Positions 1 to 6,000 of a DNA stretch of 6,413 nt are shown in pieces (position 1 is the stretch's first letter; each line of letters opens with the position of its first letter). Location of the stretch: positions 1 to 6,413 of the forward strand of contig CAMJIC010000146.1 of assembly GCA_946405675.1 (NCBI GenBank). The letters are read 5' to 3'. Source of the stretch: an uncultured Clostridia bacterium. GTDB taxonomy: Bacteria; Bacillota; Clostridia; Lachnospirales; Lachnospiraceae. The position numbers and the translations under genes were made by a program. Under the pieces are notes generated by a model. The model saw nothing but the letters and a program-made list of their open reading frames with translations, was not told where the DNA came from and ran no database searches.

Positions 1-1378
1 TTATTCGGTGGGCGTGCAGAATCAGCTTCAGGATATGGATATCAACAAGCTGATCGAGGGCACCGTGGAGTATACCACCAGGTCTGACTGGACGAAGGGC
101 TGGACGACGGTGGAAGCGATCACGCCGACCGAGGCGATGATGACAGGGCTTAAGAATAAGCTGTATGAGCTGACTGAGAATTCCGACGGCACGGCTTCCT
201 GGGGCGTTGACAGCGGCATGAAGATTATCGACATGATGGTGTTCGACGAGGAAGGCAAGTATGCCGGAGCTCTGGATATCGATGATCCGATGTGGGATCA
301 GCTGGTCAGCCAGATTACCTTGGATGAGGCGATCCAGTTCATTGAGAAAGCCGGCGACGACCTGGAGAATATAGACTCCATCCAGCTTCCAAGGGTATAT
401 CAGAACGATGGACCTCTTGGATACACCGGAGACCAGGTAGGCGGATATTTCGTCAGATGGACCAGCGGTGAGAAGGATACCAATCCATATTATGTTGCCG
501 AGGGAGATGAGTATTCCACATACCGTATGGCCGTCATGCCGACGGAGCCTGTGGTTGCGGCGACCTTCAATAAGGAGCTGATCGAGAGGGAAGGACAGCT
601 TCTGGGAGAGGACGGACTGTGGGCCAAGGAGAGCTCGCTCTTTGCGCCGGGCCTGAACCTGCACAGATCGGTCTACTGCGCAAGGAACCATGAGTATTAT
701 TCGGAGGATTCGGTCCTGTCCGCTTACAGCGGCAATGCTCTGTGTATCGGACTGAAGAGCAAGGGAACCATGGCGGAGCCCAAGCACTTTGCCTTTAACC
801 ATCAGGAGATGAACCGGTCCGGGCTCTCCACCTTCCTGACAGAGCAGGCGGCCCGTGAGAATGAGCTGCGTTCCTTCCAGAAGTGCCTGTCCGACAACAA
901 TGCCCAGGGCCTGATGACCGCATTTAACCGTGCGGGCACCTCGTATGCGGGAGCATACCGGAACCTTCTGGTGAACATCCTCCGCAACGAGTGGGGATAC
1001 AAGGGCTGGATCGTGACTGACATGATCAACGGCGCCGACTATATGAACTGGCGGGATGTCACGGCCGGAGGCGGCGGCGGAACGCTCACCACTTCCGCTT
1101 ACGATACCTCGAACATCGGCGTCATGGCGAATGCAAAGAGTGACATCCAGAAGGATCTGTACTTCCAGGAGCAGATGGCGAAGAATATCAAGTACTTCCT
1201 GTATCAGGAGGTGCAAAGCAACGCGATGAACGGCACCAGCTCCACGACGGAGATCATTCCTGTCAGGACATGGGTGGACAATGCCGTGCTGGCGGCGATC
1301 ATTGTGACCGCGGCGCTTACAGTCCTGTTCCTGATCCTGGCGGTGCTGAAGGCGATGAAGGACGGCAGGAATGCCTGA
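1..1378 (+). CDS. Glycoside hydrolase family 3 enzyme, inverted domain order, C-terminal membrane anchor (5' partial)
   Basis: This is the 3' part of a GH3 exo-glycosidase (typically beta-glucosidase or beta-xylosidase). The frame is open to the window edge from base 2, so the GTG at 8 is an internal valine, not a start; residues below are counted from it. About 30 residues with a TRSDWTKGW motif look like the tail of the GH3 C-terminal-type domain. The TIM-barrel domain then begins near residue 93 (DPMWDQLV), so the domains are swapped relative to most GH3 enzymes, as known for Ruminococcus albus beta-glucosidase. Visible barrel motifs are NDGPLG (Asp134, substrate-binding position), HEYYSED (228-234), KHF (259-261) and KGWIVTDM with the expected nucleophile Asp338. 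The acid/base Glu should lie upstream, outside the window. Residues 425-447 form one hydrophobic helix followed by KAMKDGRNA, a positive-inside C-terminal anchor, so the enzyme should face outward. It is followed after 15 bases by a small membrane-protein gene. The family call is firm; the substrate is not determined. Confidence 0.9.
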   Translation, partial: YSVGVQNQLQDMDINKLIEGTVEYTTRSDWTKGWTTVEAITPTEAMMTGLKNKLYELTENSDGTASWGVDSGMKIIDMMVFDEEGKYAGALDIDDPMWDQLVSQITLDEAIQFIEKAGDDLENIDSIQLPRVYQNDGPLGYTGDQVGGYFVRWTSGEKDTNPYYVAEGDEYSTYRMAVMPTEPVVAATFNKELIEREGQLLGEDGLWAKESSLFAPGLNLHRSVYCARNHEYYSEDSVLSAYSGNALCIGLKSKGTMAEPKHFAFNHQEMNRSGLSTFLTEQAARENELRSFQKCLSDNNAQGLMTAFNRAGTSYAGAYRNLLVNILRNEWGYKGWIVTDMINGADYMNWRDVTAGGGGGTLTTSAYDTSNIGVMANAKSDIQKDLYFQEQMAKNIKYFLYQEVQSNAMNGTSSTTEIIPVRTWVDNAVLAAIIVTAALTVLFLILAVLKAMKDGRNA

Positions 1379-1379
1379 T

Positions 1380-1385
1380 AGGAGG
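1380..1385 (+). promoter_or_regulatory. Ribosome binding site of the small membrane protein
   Basis: AGGAGG starts 2 bases after the GH3 stop codon and ends 8 bases before the ATG at 1394. This decides the start: a GTG at 1385 in the same frame lies inside the Shine-Dalgarno sequence itself and cannot be used. The tight spacing implies co-translation with the GH3 gene. Confidence 0.88.
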
Positions 1386-1393
1386 TGCAGACG

Positions 1394-1786
1394 ATGAAAA
1401 AAGTTAGAGCATTGGGGGTCTATCTGGTGATTGGCGGCGCCATAGTCGCCGCAATCTCAGCGATCCTTTACCGCAATGTCATGTATAAGTATCAGCCGGT
1501 TTATTTCTTCCTGATCGGAACAGTCGTGCTGGCGGCATGCATGTGGTTTCTGTCAACAGTCTCTCCGATGATCGGCGGACTGATCCCGGTGATCAATTCA
1601 GCGCTCATGGCGAGTGCGGTTGTCTGGGGAACCTCCCTGATGGTGAACCAGATCGGTTATGTCTACGCCGGGCTGGACGGAGTGGATACCATCATGGGAT
1701 ATATCATCTTCGTAATCTTTGCGGTGATCGGCATGATGCTGAACATATTTGCGGCATTCCTTCCGGTAGTAAAGGTGGAGGAATAA
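1394..1786 (+). CDS. Small four-helix membrane protein, unknown function, co-transcribed with GH3
   Basis: This 130-residue protein starts MKKVRALG at the ATG 8 bases after AGGAGG. It is almost entirely hydrophobic, with four likely transmembrane helices at about residues 7-24, 35-55, 58-80 and 98-122, a basic N-terminus and an acidic tail (KVEE). A polar loop (about 81-97, YVYAGLDGVDT) separates helices three and four. I see no catalytic motif, signal-peptide cleavage site or known transporter signature. The gene lies 15 bases after the membrane-anchored GH3 gene, so the two form an operon. A partner or membrane-organising role for the GH3 enzyme is plausible but purely contextual. The downstream 234 bases lack a gene, so it is probably the last gene of the unit. 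Confidence 0.85.
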   Translation: MKKVRALGVYLVIGGAIVAAISAILYRNVMYKYQPVYFFLIGTVVLAACMWFLSTVSPMIGGLIPVINSALMASAVVWGTSLMVNQIGYVYAGLDGVDTIMGYIIFVIFAVIGMMLNIFAAFLPVVKVEE

Positions 1787-1833
1787 TTGATTCCCATTCC
1801 TGCCGATTCCGCAGCCTGATGACAGCGCGGGTC

Positions 1834-1867
1834 TGATCTTCCTTCCGGAAGGACGGAAGGAGGATCA
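1834..1867 (+). repeat. 14-bp inverted repeat, possible 3' hairpin of the GH3 operon
   Basis: TGATCTTCCTTCCG (1834-1847) faces CGGAAGGAGGATCA (1854-1867) across a 6-base loop, with one mismatch that is a G-U pair in RNA. It starts 47 bases after the stop of the membrane-protein gene. No T-run follows on either strand, so it is not a standard intrinsic terminator. It may be a 3'-end stabilising hairpin or a Rho-associated end. Confidence 0.6.
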
Positions 1868-1881
1868 TAATAAGGTCGTTG

Positions 1882-1901
1882 CTGTTCCCAGAGTGGAACA
1901 G
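1882..1901. repeat. 7-bp perfect palindrome (operator-like)
   Basis: CTGTTCC and GGAACAG are exact inverted copies around a 6-base centre (CAGAGT). The dyad lies about 120 bases upstream of the repeat-protein start and overlaps the spacer of a weak promoter candidate (1879-1907), so it could be a regulator-binding site or a small hairpin. There is no direct evidence for either. Confidence 0.4.
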
Positions 1902-1926
1902 TAAAGATACAGCAGCATTTATGCTA

Positions 1927-1992
1927 TTCTGGAAAGGAGCTGAGGCCGGGAGGGTTTGCTCACCTGCCGACCGGCCCTAAGCCTTTCCGGAG
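1927..1992 (+). ncRNA. Nested-stem 5' leader structure of unknown type upstream of the repeat-protein gene
   Basis: GGAAAGG (1931-1937) pairs with CCTTTCC (1982-1988) and the helix extends outward to about 1927/1992 with two G-U pairs. Inside it GGCCGG (1944-1949) pairs exactly with CCGGCC (1971-1976). A small AGG/CCT hairpin (1951-1953 with 1963-1965) may close the interior. The outer helix would bury a GGAGG at 1989-1993, while the likely working ribosome site at 2007-2013 stays outside. I do not recognise a riboswitch class. It may be a translation- or stability-controlling leader, or chance pairing in GC-rich DNA. Confidence 0.4.
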
Positions 1993-2006
1993 GAAACAAG
2001 TACAAA

Positions 2007-2013
2007 AAGGAGA
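2007..2013 (+). promoter_or_regulatory. Ribosome binding site of the secreted repeat protein
   Basis: AAGGAGA is followed by an A-rich spacer, and its AGGAG core ends 8 bases before the ATG at 2021. A second purine-rich stretch (GGAGGAAA from 1989) is too far upstream and has no start codon at usable distance. Confidence 0.85.
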
Positions 2014-2020
2014 AAGAAAA

Positions 2021-2791
2021 ATGAAGAAAAGAATCGCAGCTCTGATGATCGCAGCATCCCTGACAGCATCCTTTGGCCTTTCCGCTTATGCCGGAGAGAC
2101 GGAAGCGGCGGAAAACGTAGTTGGCGCAACCGAAGCGGATCTTCCTGCTGAGCCGGTATTCGAGCCGAACGAAGATTATGACATGTGGACGGTCGTGGAA
2201 TATACCATCGAGGACATTCAGGCGGATCTTGTCTGCACTGTATCCGCGAAGGAAGACATGAGTGAGTTCTATCTGGAGTGCAATTTCTATGGCGACGACC
2301 AGATGACCAGAACCACCTATGACGGGACAGAGTACACGGTCGAAGAGGACAAGACCGGATTCATGGGCGGCGATACCCCGGCGATCCTTGACAAGGCGCA
2401 GGAGCAGAACATCTGGATCTTCTTTGACGGCGCAGGCGCGGCGGAAACTGAGGCAGAAACCGAAGCAGAGACAGAGGCAGAAGGCGGCAGCGAAGCGGAT
2501 CTTCCGGCGGAACCGCAATTTGACCCGAACCCGGACTATGATGTCTACACAGTCGTGGAATATACCATCGAGGATATCCAGGCAGATCTTGTCTGCACCG
2601 TATCCGCGAAGGAAGACATGAGCGAGTTCTATCTGGAGTGCAACTTCTACGGCGACGATCAGATGACCAGAACCACCTATGACGGGACAGAGTACACGAT
2701 CGAAGAAGACAAGACCGGATTCATGGGCGGCGATACCCCGGCGATCCTTGACAAGGCGCAGGAGCAGAATATCTGGCTTCCGATCGAGTGA
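2021..2791 (+). CDS. Secreted acidic protein with two nearly identical 95-residue repeats, unknown family
   Basis: This 256-residue protein begins with a clear signal peptide (MKKR, a hydrophobic stretch, cleavage expected after AYA at residue 24). There is no lipobox, anchor helix or sortase motif, so it is probably released. Residues 38-132 and 158-252 are tandem copies, each starting EADLPAEP and ending AQEQNIW, with only about six substitutions in 95 positions. They are joined by a 25-residue linker containing TEAETEAETEAE. Each copy has two cysteines (72 and 87; 192 and 207), which could form a disulfide outside the cell, and many Asp/Glu residues. The predicted content is beta-rich with a conserved FYGDDQMTR stretch. 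I recognise no enzyme motif or named domain. Possible roles are ligand or cation binding or a surface-associated accessory to the neighbouring glycosidases, but no function can be assigned. It seems to be a single-gene unit ending at the terminator 2882-2920. Confidence 0.88.
   Translation: MKKRIAALMIAASLTASFGLSAYAGETEAAENVVGATEADLPAEPVFEPNEDYDMWTVVEYTIEDIQADLVCTVSAKEDMSEFYLECNFYGDDQMTRTTYDGTEYTVEEDKTGFMGGDTPAILDKAQEQNIWIFFDGAGAAETEAETEAETEAEGGSEADLPAEPQFDPNPDYDVYTVVEYTIEDIQADLVCTVSAKEDMSEFYLECNFYGDDQMTRTTYDGTEYTIEEDKTGFMGGDTPAILDKAQEQNIWLPIE
2132..2416 (+). repeat. Intragenic tandem repeat, copy 1 (95 codons)
   Basis: This is the first copy of the duplicated domain. Counted against copy 2 at 2492-2776 (period 360 bases), the core from TATACCATCGAGGA onward differs at about 11 positions in roughly 217 bases, mostly third-codon changes, and the final 60 or so bases are almost identical. 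The first 60 bases (LPAEP to DYDMW) are more divergent at the protein level. Confidence 0.95.
2444..2482 (+). repeat. 12-base microrepeat encoding an ETEA linker
   Basis: Three successive 12-base units encode Glu-Thr-Glu-Ala, followed by a last Glu (residues 142-154). The units differ at third positions. This is a flexible acidic linker between the two domain copies, and such short repeats are prone to copy-number change. Confidence 0.85.
2492..2776 (+). repeat. Intragenic tandem repeat, copy 2 (95 codons)
   Basis: This is the second copy of the domain at 2132-2416. It substitutes Q for V, D for E, P for E, V for M and Y for W near its start, and I for V late. The strong 3' identity with copy 1 points to recent duplication or ongoing gene conversion. 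Only four codons (LPIE) follow before the stop. Confidence 0.95.
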
Positions 2792-2799
2792 GAATGAAC

Positions 2800-2808
2800 T
2801 GTTATAAT
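2800..2808 (+). promoter_or_regulatory. Probable extended -10 promoter for the rhamnosidase gene
   Basis: TG-T-TATAAT is a perfect extended -10 element (TGnTATAAT). The only -35 candidate is a poor TTCCGA at 2778-2783 with 19-base spacing, which extended -10 promoters can tolerate. It starts 9 bases after the stop of the repeat-protein gene and reads toward the rhamnosidase, giving a leader of roughly 265 bases in the present arrangement. It could also be a chance match. Confidence 0.5.
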
Positions 2809-2861
2809 GGCGCTTTTTTACATGCGCCGGTCTGACCTTACTGTAACGGAATGTTTTTCCG
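2809..2861 (+). other. Leader with two short hairpins
   Basis: Just after the putative promoter, GGCGC (2809-2813) pairs with GCGCC (2824-2828) around a T-rich loop, and CGGAA (2847-2851) pairs with TTCCG (2857-2861). CCGGT at 2827-2831 could alternatively pair with ACCGG at 2886-2890 inside the terminator stem, a weak antiterminator-like option. No known aptamer is recognised. Confidence 0.3.
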
Positions 2862-2881
2862 GGACAGCATGAAGACGGACG

Positions 2882-2920
2882 GACCACCGGACTGAGCGAA
2901 TCTTGGTTCGGTGGTCTTTT
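2882..2920 (+). terminator. Intrinsic terminator (interrupted T-tract)
   Basis: GACCACCGGAC (2882-2892) pairs with GTTCGGTGGTC (2906-2916), 11 pairs including one G-U, followed at once by TTTT (2917-2920). It ends transcription of the repeat-protein gene 91 bases after its stop. If the promoter at 2800 is real, it also lies in the rhamnosidase leader. Its T-run was probably five T before the element at 2921 inserted. Confidence 0.85.
2913..2920. repeat. 8-bp direct repeat, left copy (putative target-site duplication)
   Basis: GGTCTTTT directly abuts the GTAA end of the element at 2921-3053 and is repeated exactly at 3054-3061. It is also the end of the terminator right arm and T-tract, so this copy is likely the original target. 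Confidence 0.75.
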
Positions 2921-2937
2921 GTAACTGTTCAGAACAG
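2921..2937 (+). repeat. Terminal inverted repeat, left end
   Basis: GTAACTGTTCAGAACAG, repeated identically in direct orientation at 3022-3038 and in inverse orientation (15 of 17 bases) at the right end. Its core CTGTTC-A-GAACAG is itself a palindrome, so each end could be bound by a dimer or form a cruciform. Confidence 0.85.
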
Positions 2938-2983
2938 CCCGAAGCACTTGCTGCTGAGGGCGTATGAAAGTGTAAATGAAGTG

Positions 2984-3021
2984 GCATCGGGCGATTCAGG
3001 ATGCGAAGCATCGCCCGATGC
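2984..3021. repeat. 12-bp perfect inverted repeat inside the element
   Basis: GCATCGGGCGAT (2984-2995) and ATCGCCCGATGC (3010-3021) are exact inverse copies around a 14-base loop. The GC-rich stem sits directly before the terminal palindrome, giving two back-to-back hairpins in RNA or single-stranded DNA. Confidence 0.85.
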
Positions 3022-3062
3022 GTAACTGTTCAGAACAGGTTCTGAACAGTTACGGTCTTTTT
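3021..3062 (+). terminator. Palindrome plus T-tract: second intrinsic terminator, made at the insertion junction
   Basis: CGTAACTGTTCAGAAC (3021-3036) pairs perfectly with GTTCTGAACAGTTACG (3039-3054) over 16 positions, followed by GTC and TTTTT (3058-3062). The stem comes from the mobile element and the T-tract from the duplicated target. It ends 5 bases before the rhamnosidase ribosome site, so any transcript reaching that gene from upstream must read through it. The stem is only moderately GC-rich and its T-run is offset by three bases, so strength is uncertain. Confidence 0.65.
3054..3061. repeat. 8-bp direct repeat, right copy (putative target-site duplication)
   Basis: GGTCTTTT directly follows the TTAC end of the element and matches 2913-2920 exactly. 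Removing the element and one copy restores a normal terminator ending TTTTT directly before AGATC and the ribosome site. Confidence 0.75.
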
Positions 3063-3067
3063 AGATC

Positions 3068-3075
3068 AGGAGGGG
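3068..3075 (+). promoter_or_regulatory. Ribosome binding site of the rhamnosidase gene
   Basis: AGGAGGGG; its AGGAGG core ends 7 bases before the ATG at 3081. This fixes the start, which is also followed directly by a signal peptide. Confidence 0.9.
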
Positions 3076-3080
3076 CGAAG

Positions 3081-6000
3081 ATGAGAAGAAGAGAATGGAC
3101 TGCCTGTATCCTTTCTGCTGTCCTTGCATTTTCCTGTGTTCCGGGAATGGCCAATGCGCAGGAAACTGAGCGGGAAGAAGACGGGACGGGAGCGGAATAT
3201 GCCATCGTGAACCTGAAGACTGACGGCAGCGTCAATCCCCTTGGGGTGGACAGCGCGCAGCCGGTGTTTTCCTGGCAGATGCAGTCGGATGCCATCGGCG
3301 CTGCACAGACGTCCCGGCAGATTGTCGTAAAGGATGCATCCGGAACTGTGGTCTGGGATTCCGGCGAGGTAGAAAGCCGTGTCTCCAACGGAATTCCATA
3401 TGAGGGGGAGGCGCTTAAGCCGTGTTCCCGGTACACCTGGAGCGTTGCGGTTAAAAACCAGAACCAGGATCTGCTGGAATCGGAGGAAGCATTTTTTGAG
3501 ACATCCCTGATGGATCCGGGGATAGAAGCCTGGGAGGGCGCAGAGTGGATCGGAGCCGGGAGCCTCTCTTTGGATGCGCCATCCAAGGCGGTCTTTCATG
3601 TCTCGGCAGATGTCCGGCTGGAGGAAGGCAGCAGCAGCGCCTCCTTTGTGCTTGGCGCGGATGATTTCCGCCTGAAAAACAAGGTGTTCAATAACAGGCT
3701 TCTTTCCGGCGAGAATTATGTCCGCATCGAGGTTGATTTTTCGGATGCCACCAAGAAGGGCGGAGCCAGGATCAACGCGTACAGATGCGGGTACGACAGG
3801 GGAGACGATCCGGAGAAGGCATTTTTCTCGATCGAAGAGAGTGAGGAGCTGGACAGCGTACTGAATGCCGGCAATCAGTACGAGCCCCACCGGATCGATC
3901 TTTTCTGCACGGCCAGTACGCTCACCGTGACAGTGGACGGAACGCAGCTGAAGGATACGATACTGGTCAATACGATGGAAAACGGCAATACCTTCCCGAA
4001 TCTGAACAGCGTGGGATTTGCCGCGGATCCCGGGGAGAAGGCTGTGTTTTCCGATTACCGGATTGAAAACGGCGGCAGGTTTGCGCGGGGTGTCCTCCTG
4101 GATCAGGAAACCGGAGCGGGCTATGGGATCTTTGAGAACCTGGAAGGCGTGACTGTGGACGGGAATGCCATCCGGGTGGACGGTGGAGAGAATGGAATCG
4201 TGAGCTATGCGGATCCATCTTTCGGCGCGGCGCCGATGCTCCGTACTTCCTTTGAGGCGTCTTCCCCCATTGAGCGTGCCCGGCTGTATCTGACTGCACA
4301 GGGGATCTGTGACTACTATATCAACGGACAGGAAGTGGCGCCGGAGGAATGGCTTCATCCTGGCTTTGCGGAGTACGACCAGATTATGCCCTATCAGGTC
4401 TACGATGTGACGGATTACCTTCAGGAGGGAGAAAATGCCATGGGCGCGGTTCTCGGAGAGGGCTGGTGGACCGGCATGGCTACCTTTGAATGCCTGAACA
4501 ACAATTATTTCGGGGATGAGACCGCATTGCTGGCGAAGCTGGTCATCCGCTATGAGGACGGATCCACAGATACGGTGGTGACGGATGATGCCAGCTGGAA
4601 GTGCTGCACGGACGGACCGGTCCGCCTGGCCTCCCTGTTCCAGGGCGAGCGCTATGACGCCCGGAAGGAAGCGGAGGTGGAAGGCTGGAGCAGCGCGGGA
4701 TTTGATGATGCAGCGTGGACGGAAGCAAGCGTGATCGCGCCCAGGAAACAGATGTCGCATTTCGCATTTTCCACACGGTATGACGAGCCGGTCCATGTGA
4801 TCCGGACGATGCAGGCGAAGGAAGCTCTGGGTGAGACGAAGGAGGGGAGCGGCGCATACCTCTATGATATGGGTGAAAATGTGGCCGGTGTGCCGCTGAT
4901 CACCATTCCCAAAGAGCTGGCAAAGCCCGGGGAGACGATCACGGTTCGTTTCGCGGAGATCCTGTATCCGGAGCTGGAGGAATATACGGATGAAGGTGTG
5001 GACGGCATGCTCATGGTGGAAAACTACCGCAGTGCCATGGTAACGGATTTCTACACCATGAAGGAGGGAGAAAATGTATTTGCGCCGGACCTGACCTTCC
5101 ATGGATACCGTTATGTGGAAATTACCGGTCTTGATCAGGCACTTCCCGTGGAGTGTGTTCAGATGCAGGTGCTTTCCTCCCTCGATCCGACGGCAGCCTA
5201 TGAGTCTGACAACGAGCTGACGAACCAGCTGTTTGCCAATATTTCCCATTCCACGACCAGCAACTACCTGTCTATCCCCACTGACTGCCCCCAGCGGGAC
5301 GAGCGTATGGGATGGACCGGGGACGCGCAGGTATATGCGCTTTCCGCTTCCTACCTGGCGGACACCTATCCCTTCATGCGGCAGTGGATGGATACGGTGC
5401 GCGCGGACTGCGGAGAGGATACGGGGCTGTCTTCCCAGTATTGTCCGGCTTATGTAACCTATGACCTGGAGGCGGATGACGCGGTTCCCCACAAGGGGCA
5501 GAGCTTTGGGATCACCTGGAACTGCCTGGTGGTTACAATTCCTTATCACATGTATCTGCAGACCGGTGATCTTGCGATCGTGCGGGACAACATTGAGAAT
5601 ATCTACACCTATGTGGATCATCTGGCCGCCACACCCATGAAGTACAAGGATGAGAACGGTGATAAACAGGAGGAGCCGAGGCTGACGGGAGAGACCGGAA
5701 CGCTGTGCGACCACCTGGCCAGGATTCCCACGGATGGCGTTATGCTCGGCAATGCGGTATACATTGCCTGCCTGGACGAGGCGGCCCTGATGGCGGACGC
5801 GGTCGGCGACAGCGGCAAGGCAGAGGAATACCGGGAGATTGCAAAGGCGGCACGGCAGGCATGGAACGAATACTTTATCGATGAGAAGACCGGGAAGACC
5901 AAAAATGCGAAGAATGAGATCGTGGACACACAGGCATCCTACGCGACTCCGCTGCGCTTCCATGTGATCAGCGATGAGAACCTGGAGAAGGCGCTGGAGC

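Larger units (their letters stand above)
1787..2020. other. Non-coding, dyad-rich intergenic region
   Basis: No credible gene lies in these 234 bases. They contain three separate dyads (1834-1867, 1882-1901 and a nested set at 1927-1992), annotated individually, then the ribosome site of the next gene. I looked for a sigma-A promoter and found only weak candidates: TTGCTG at 1879-1884 with TAAAGA at 1902-1907 (17-base spacer), and TATTCT at 1925-1930 without a -35. A short palindrome, AGCAT-TT-ATGCT, sits at 1914-1925. A promoter for the repeat-protein gene is expected here but is not convincingly visible. Confidence 0.6.
2921..3053. mobile_element. 133-bp MITE-like element with GTAA ends, probably IS66-related
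   Basis: The left end GTAACTGTTCAGAAC (2921-2935) is the exact inverse of the right end GTTCTGAACAGTTAC (3039-3053): a 15-bp terminal inverted repeat. Both ends are immediately flanked by GGTCTTTT, an 8-bp direct repeat. Inverted repeats beginning GTAA together with 8-bp target duplications are the established signature of the IS66 family. The element holds no gene, so it would be a non-autonomous derivative needing a transposase elsewhere. Internally it has a 12-bp perfect stem (2984-2995 with 3010-3021) and an extra, inward copy of the terminal repeat (3022-3038). Bases 2938-2983 show no structure. The family assignment rests on recalled family traits, not on a match to a named element. Confidence 0.7.

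Noticed and set aside
8..10. GTG as start codon of the GH3 gene
   Set aside because: The frame is open to the window edge, no ribosome site can be judged, and the protein would begin inside a GH3 domain. It is an internal valine of a truncated gene.
1385..1387. GTG start for the small membrane protein
   Set aside because: It overlaps the AGGAGG ribosome site, which is ideally spaced for the ATG at 1394.
1882..1901. Relation of CTGTTCC/GGAACAG to the CTGTTC-A-GAACAG ends of the mobile element
   Set aside because: Only the six-base half-sites agree; the centre differs and no GTAA end or flanking duplication is present, so a shared origin is not supported.
2869..2895. Eight-codon leader peptide (ATG AAG ... 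TGA) overlapping the terminator left arm
   Set aside because: No ribosome site precedes it and the codons are not enriched for one amino acid as in classical attenuation peptides.
1919..2947. A 342-residue minus-strand open frame with internal repeats
   Set aside because: It is the antisense shadow of the duplicated secreted-protein gene, and its repeats only mirror that duplication. It also crosses the terminator and leader.
2921..3053. CRISPR-like array from the repeated 17-base sequence
   Set aside because: There are only two direct copies and one inverted copy with irregular spacing; terminal repeats and flanking duplication explain them as a transposable element.
3095..3137. Lipoprotein signal in the rhamnosidase leader (cysteine at residue 19)
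   Set aside because: The residues before the cysteine (LAFS) do not fit a lipobox, while ANA at 24-26 is a good ordinary cleavage site.
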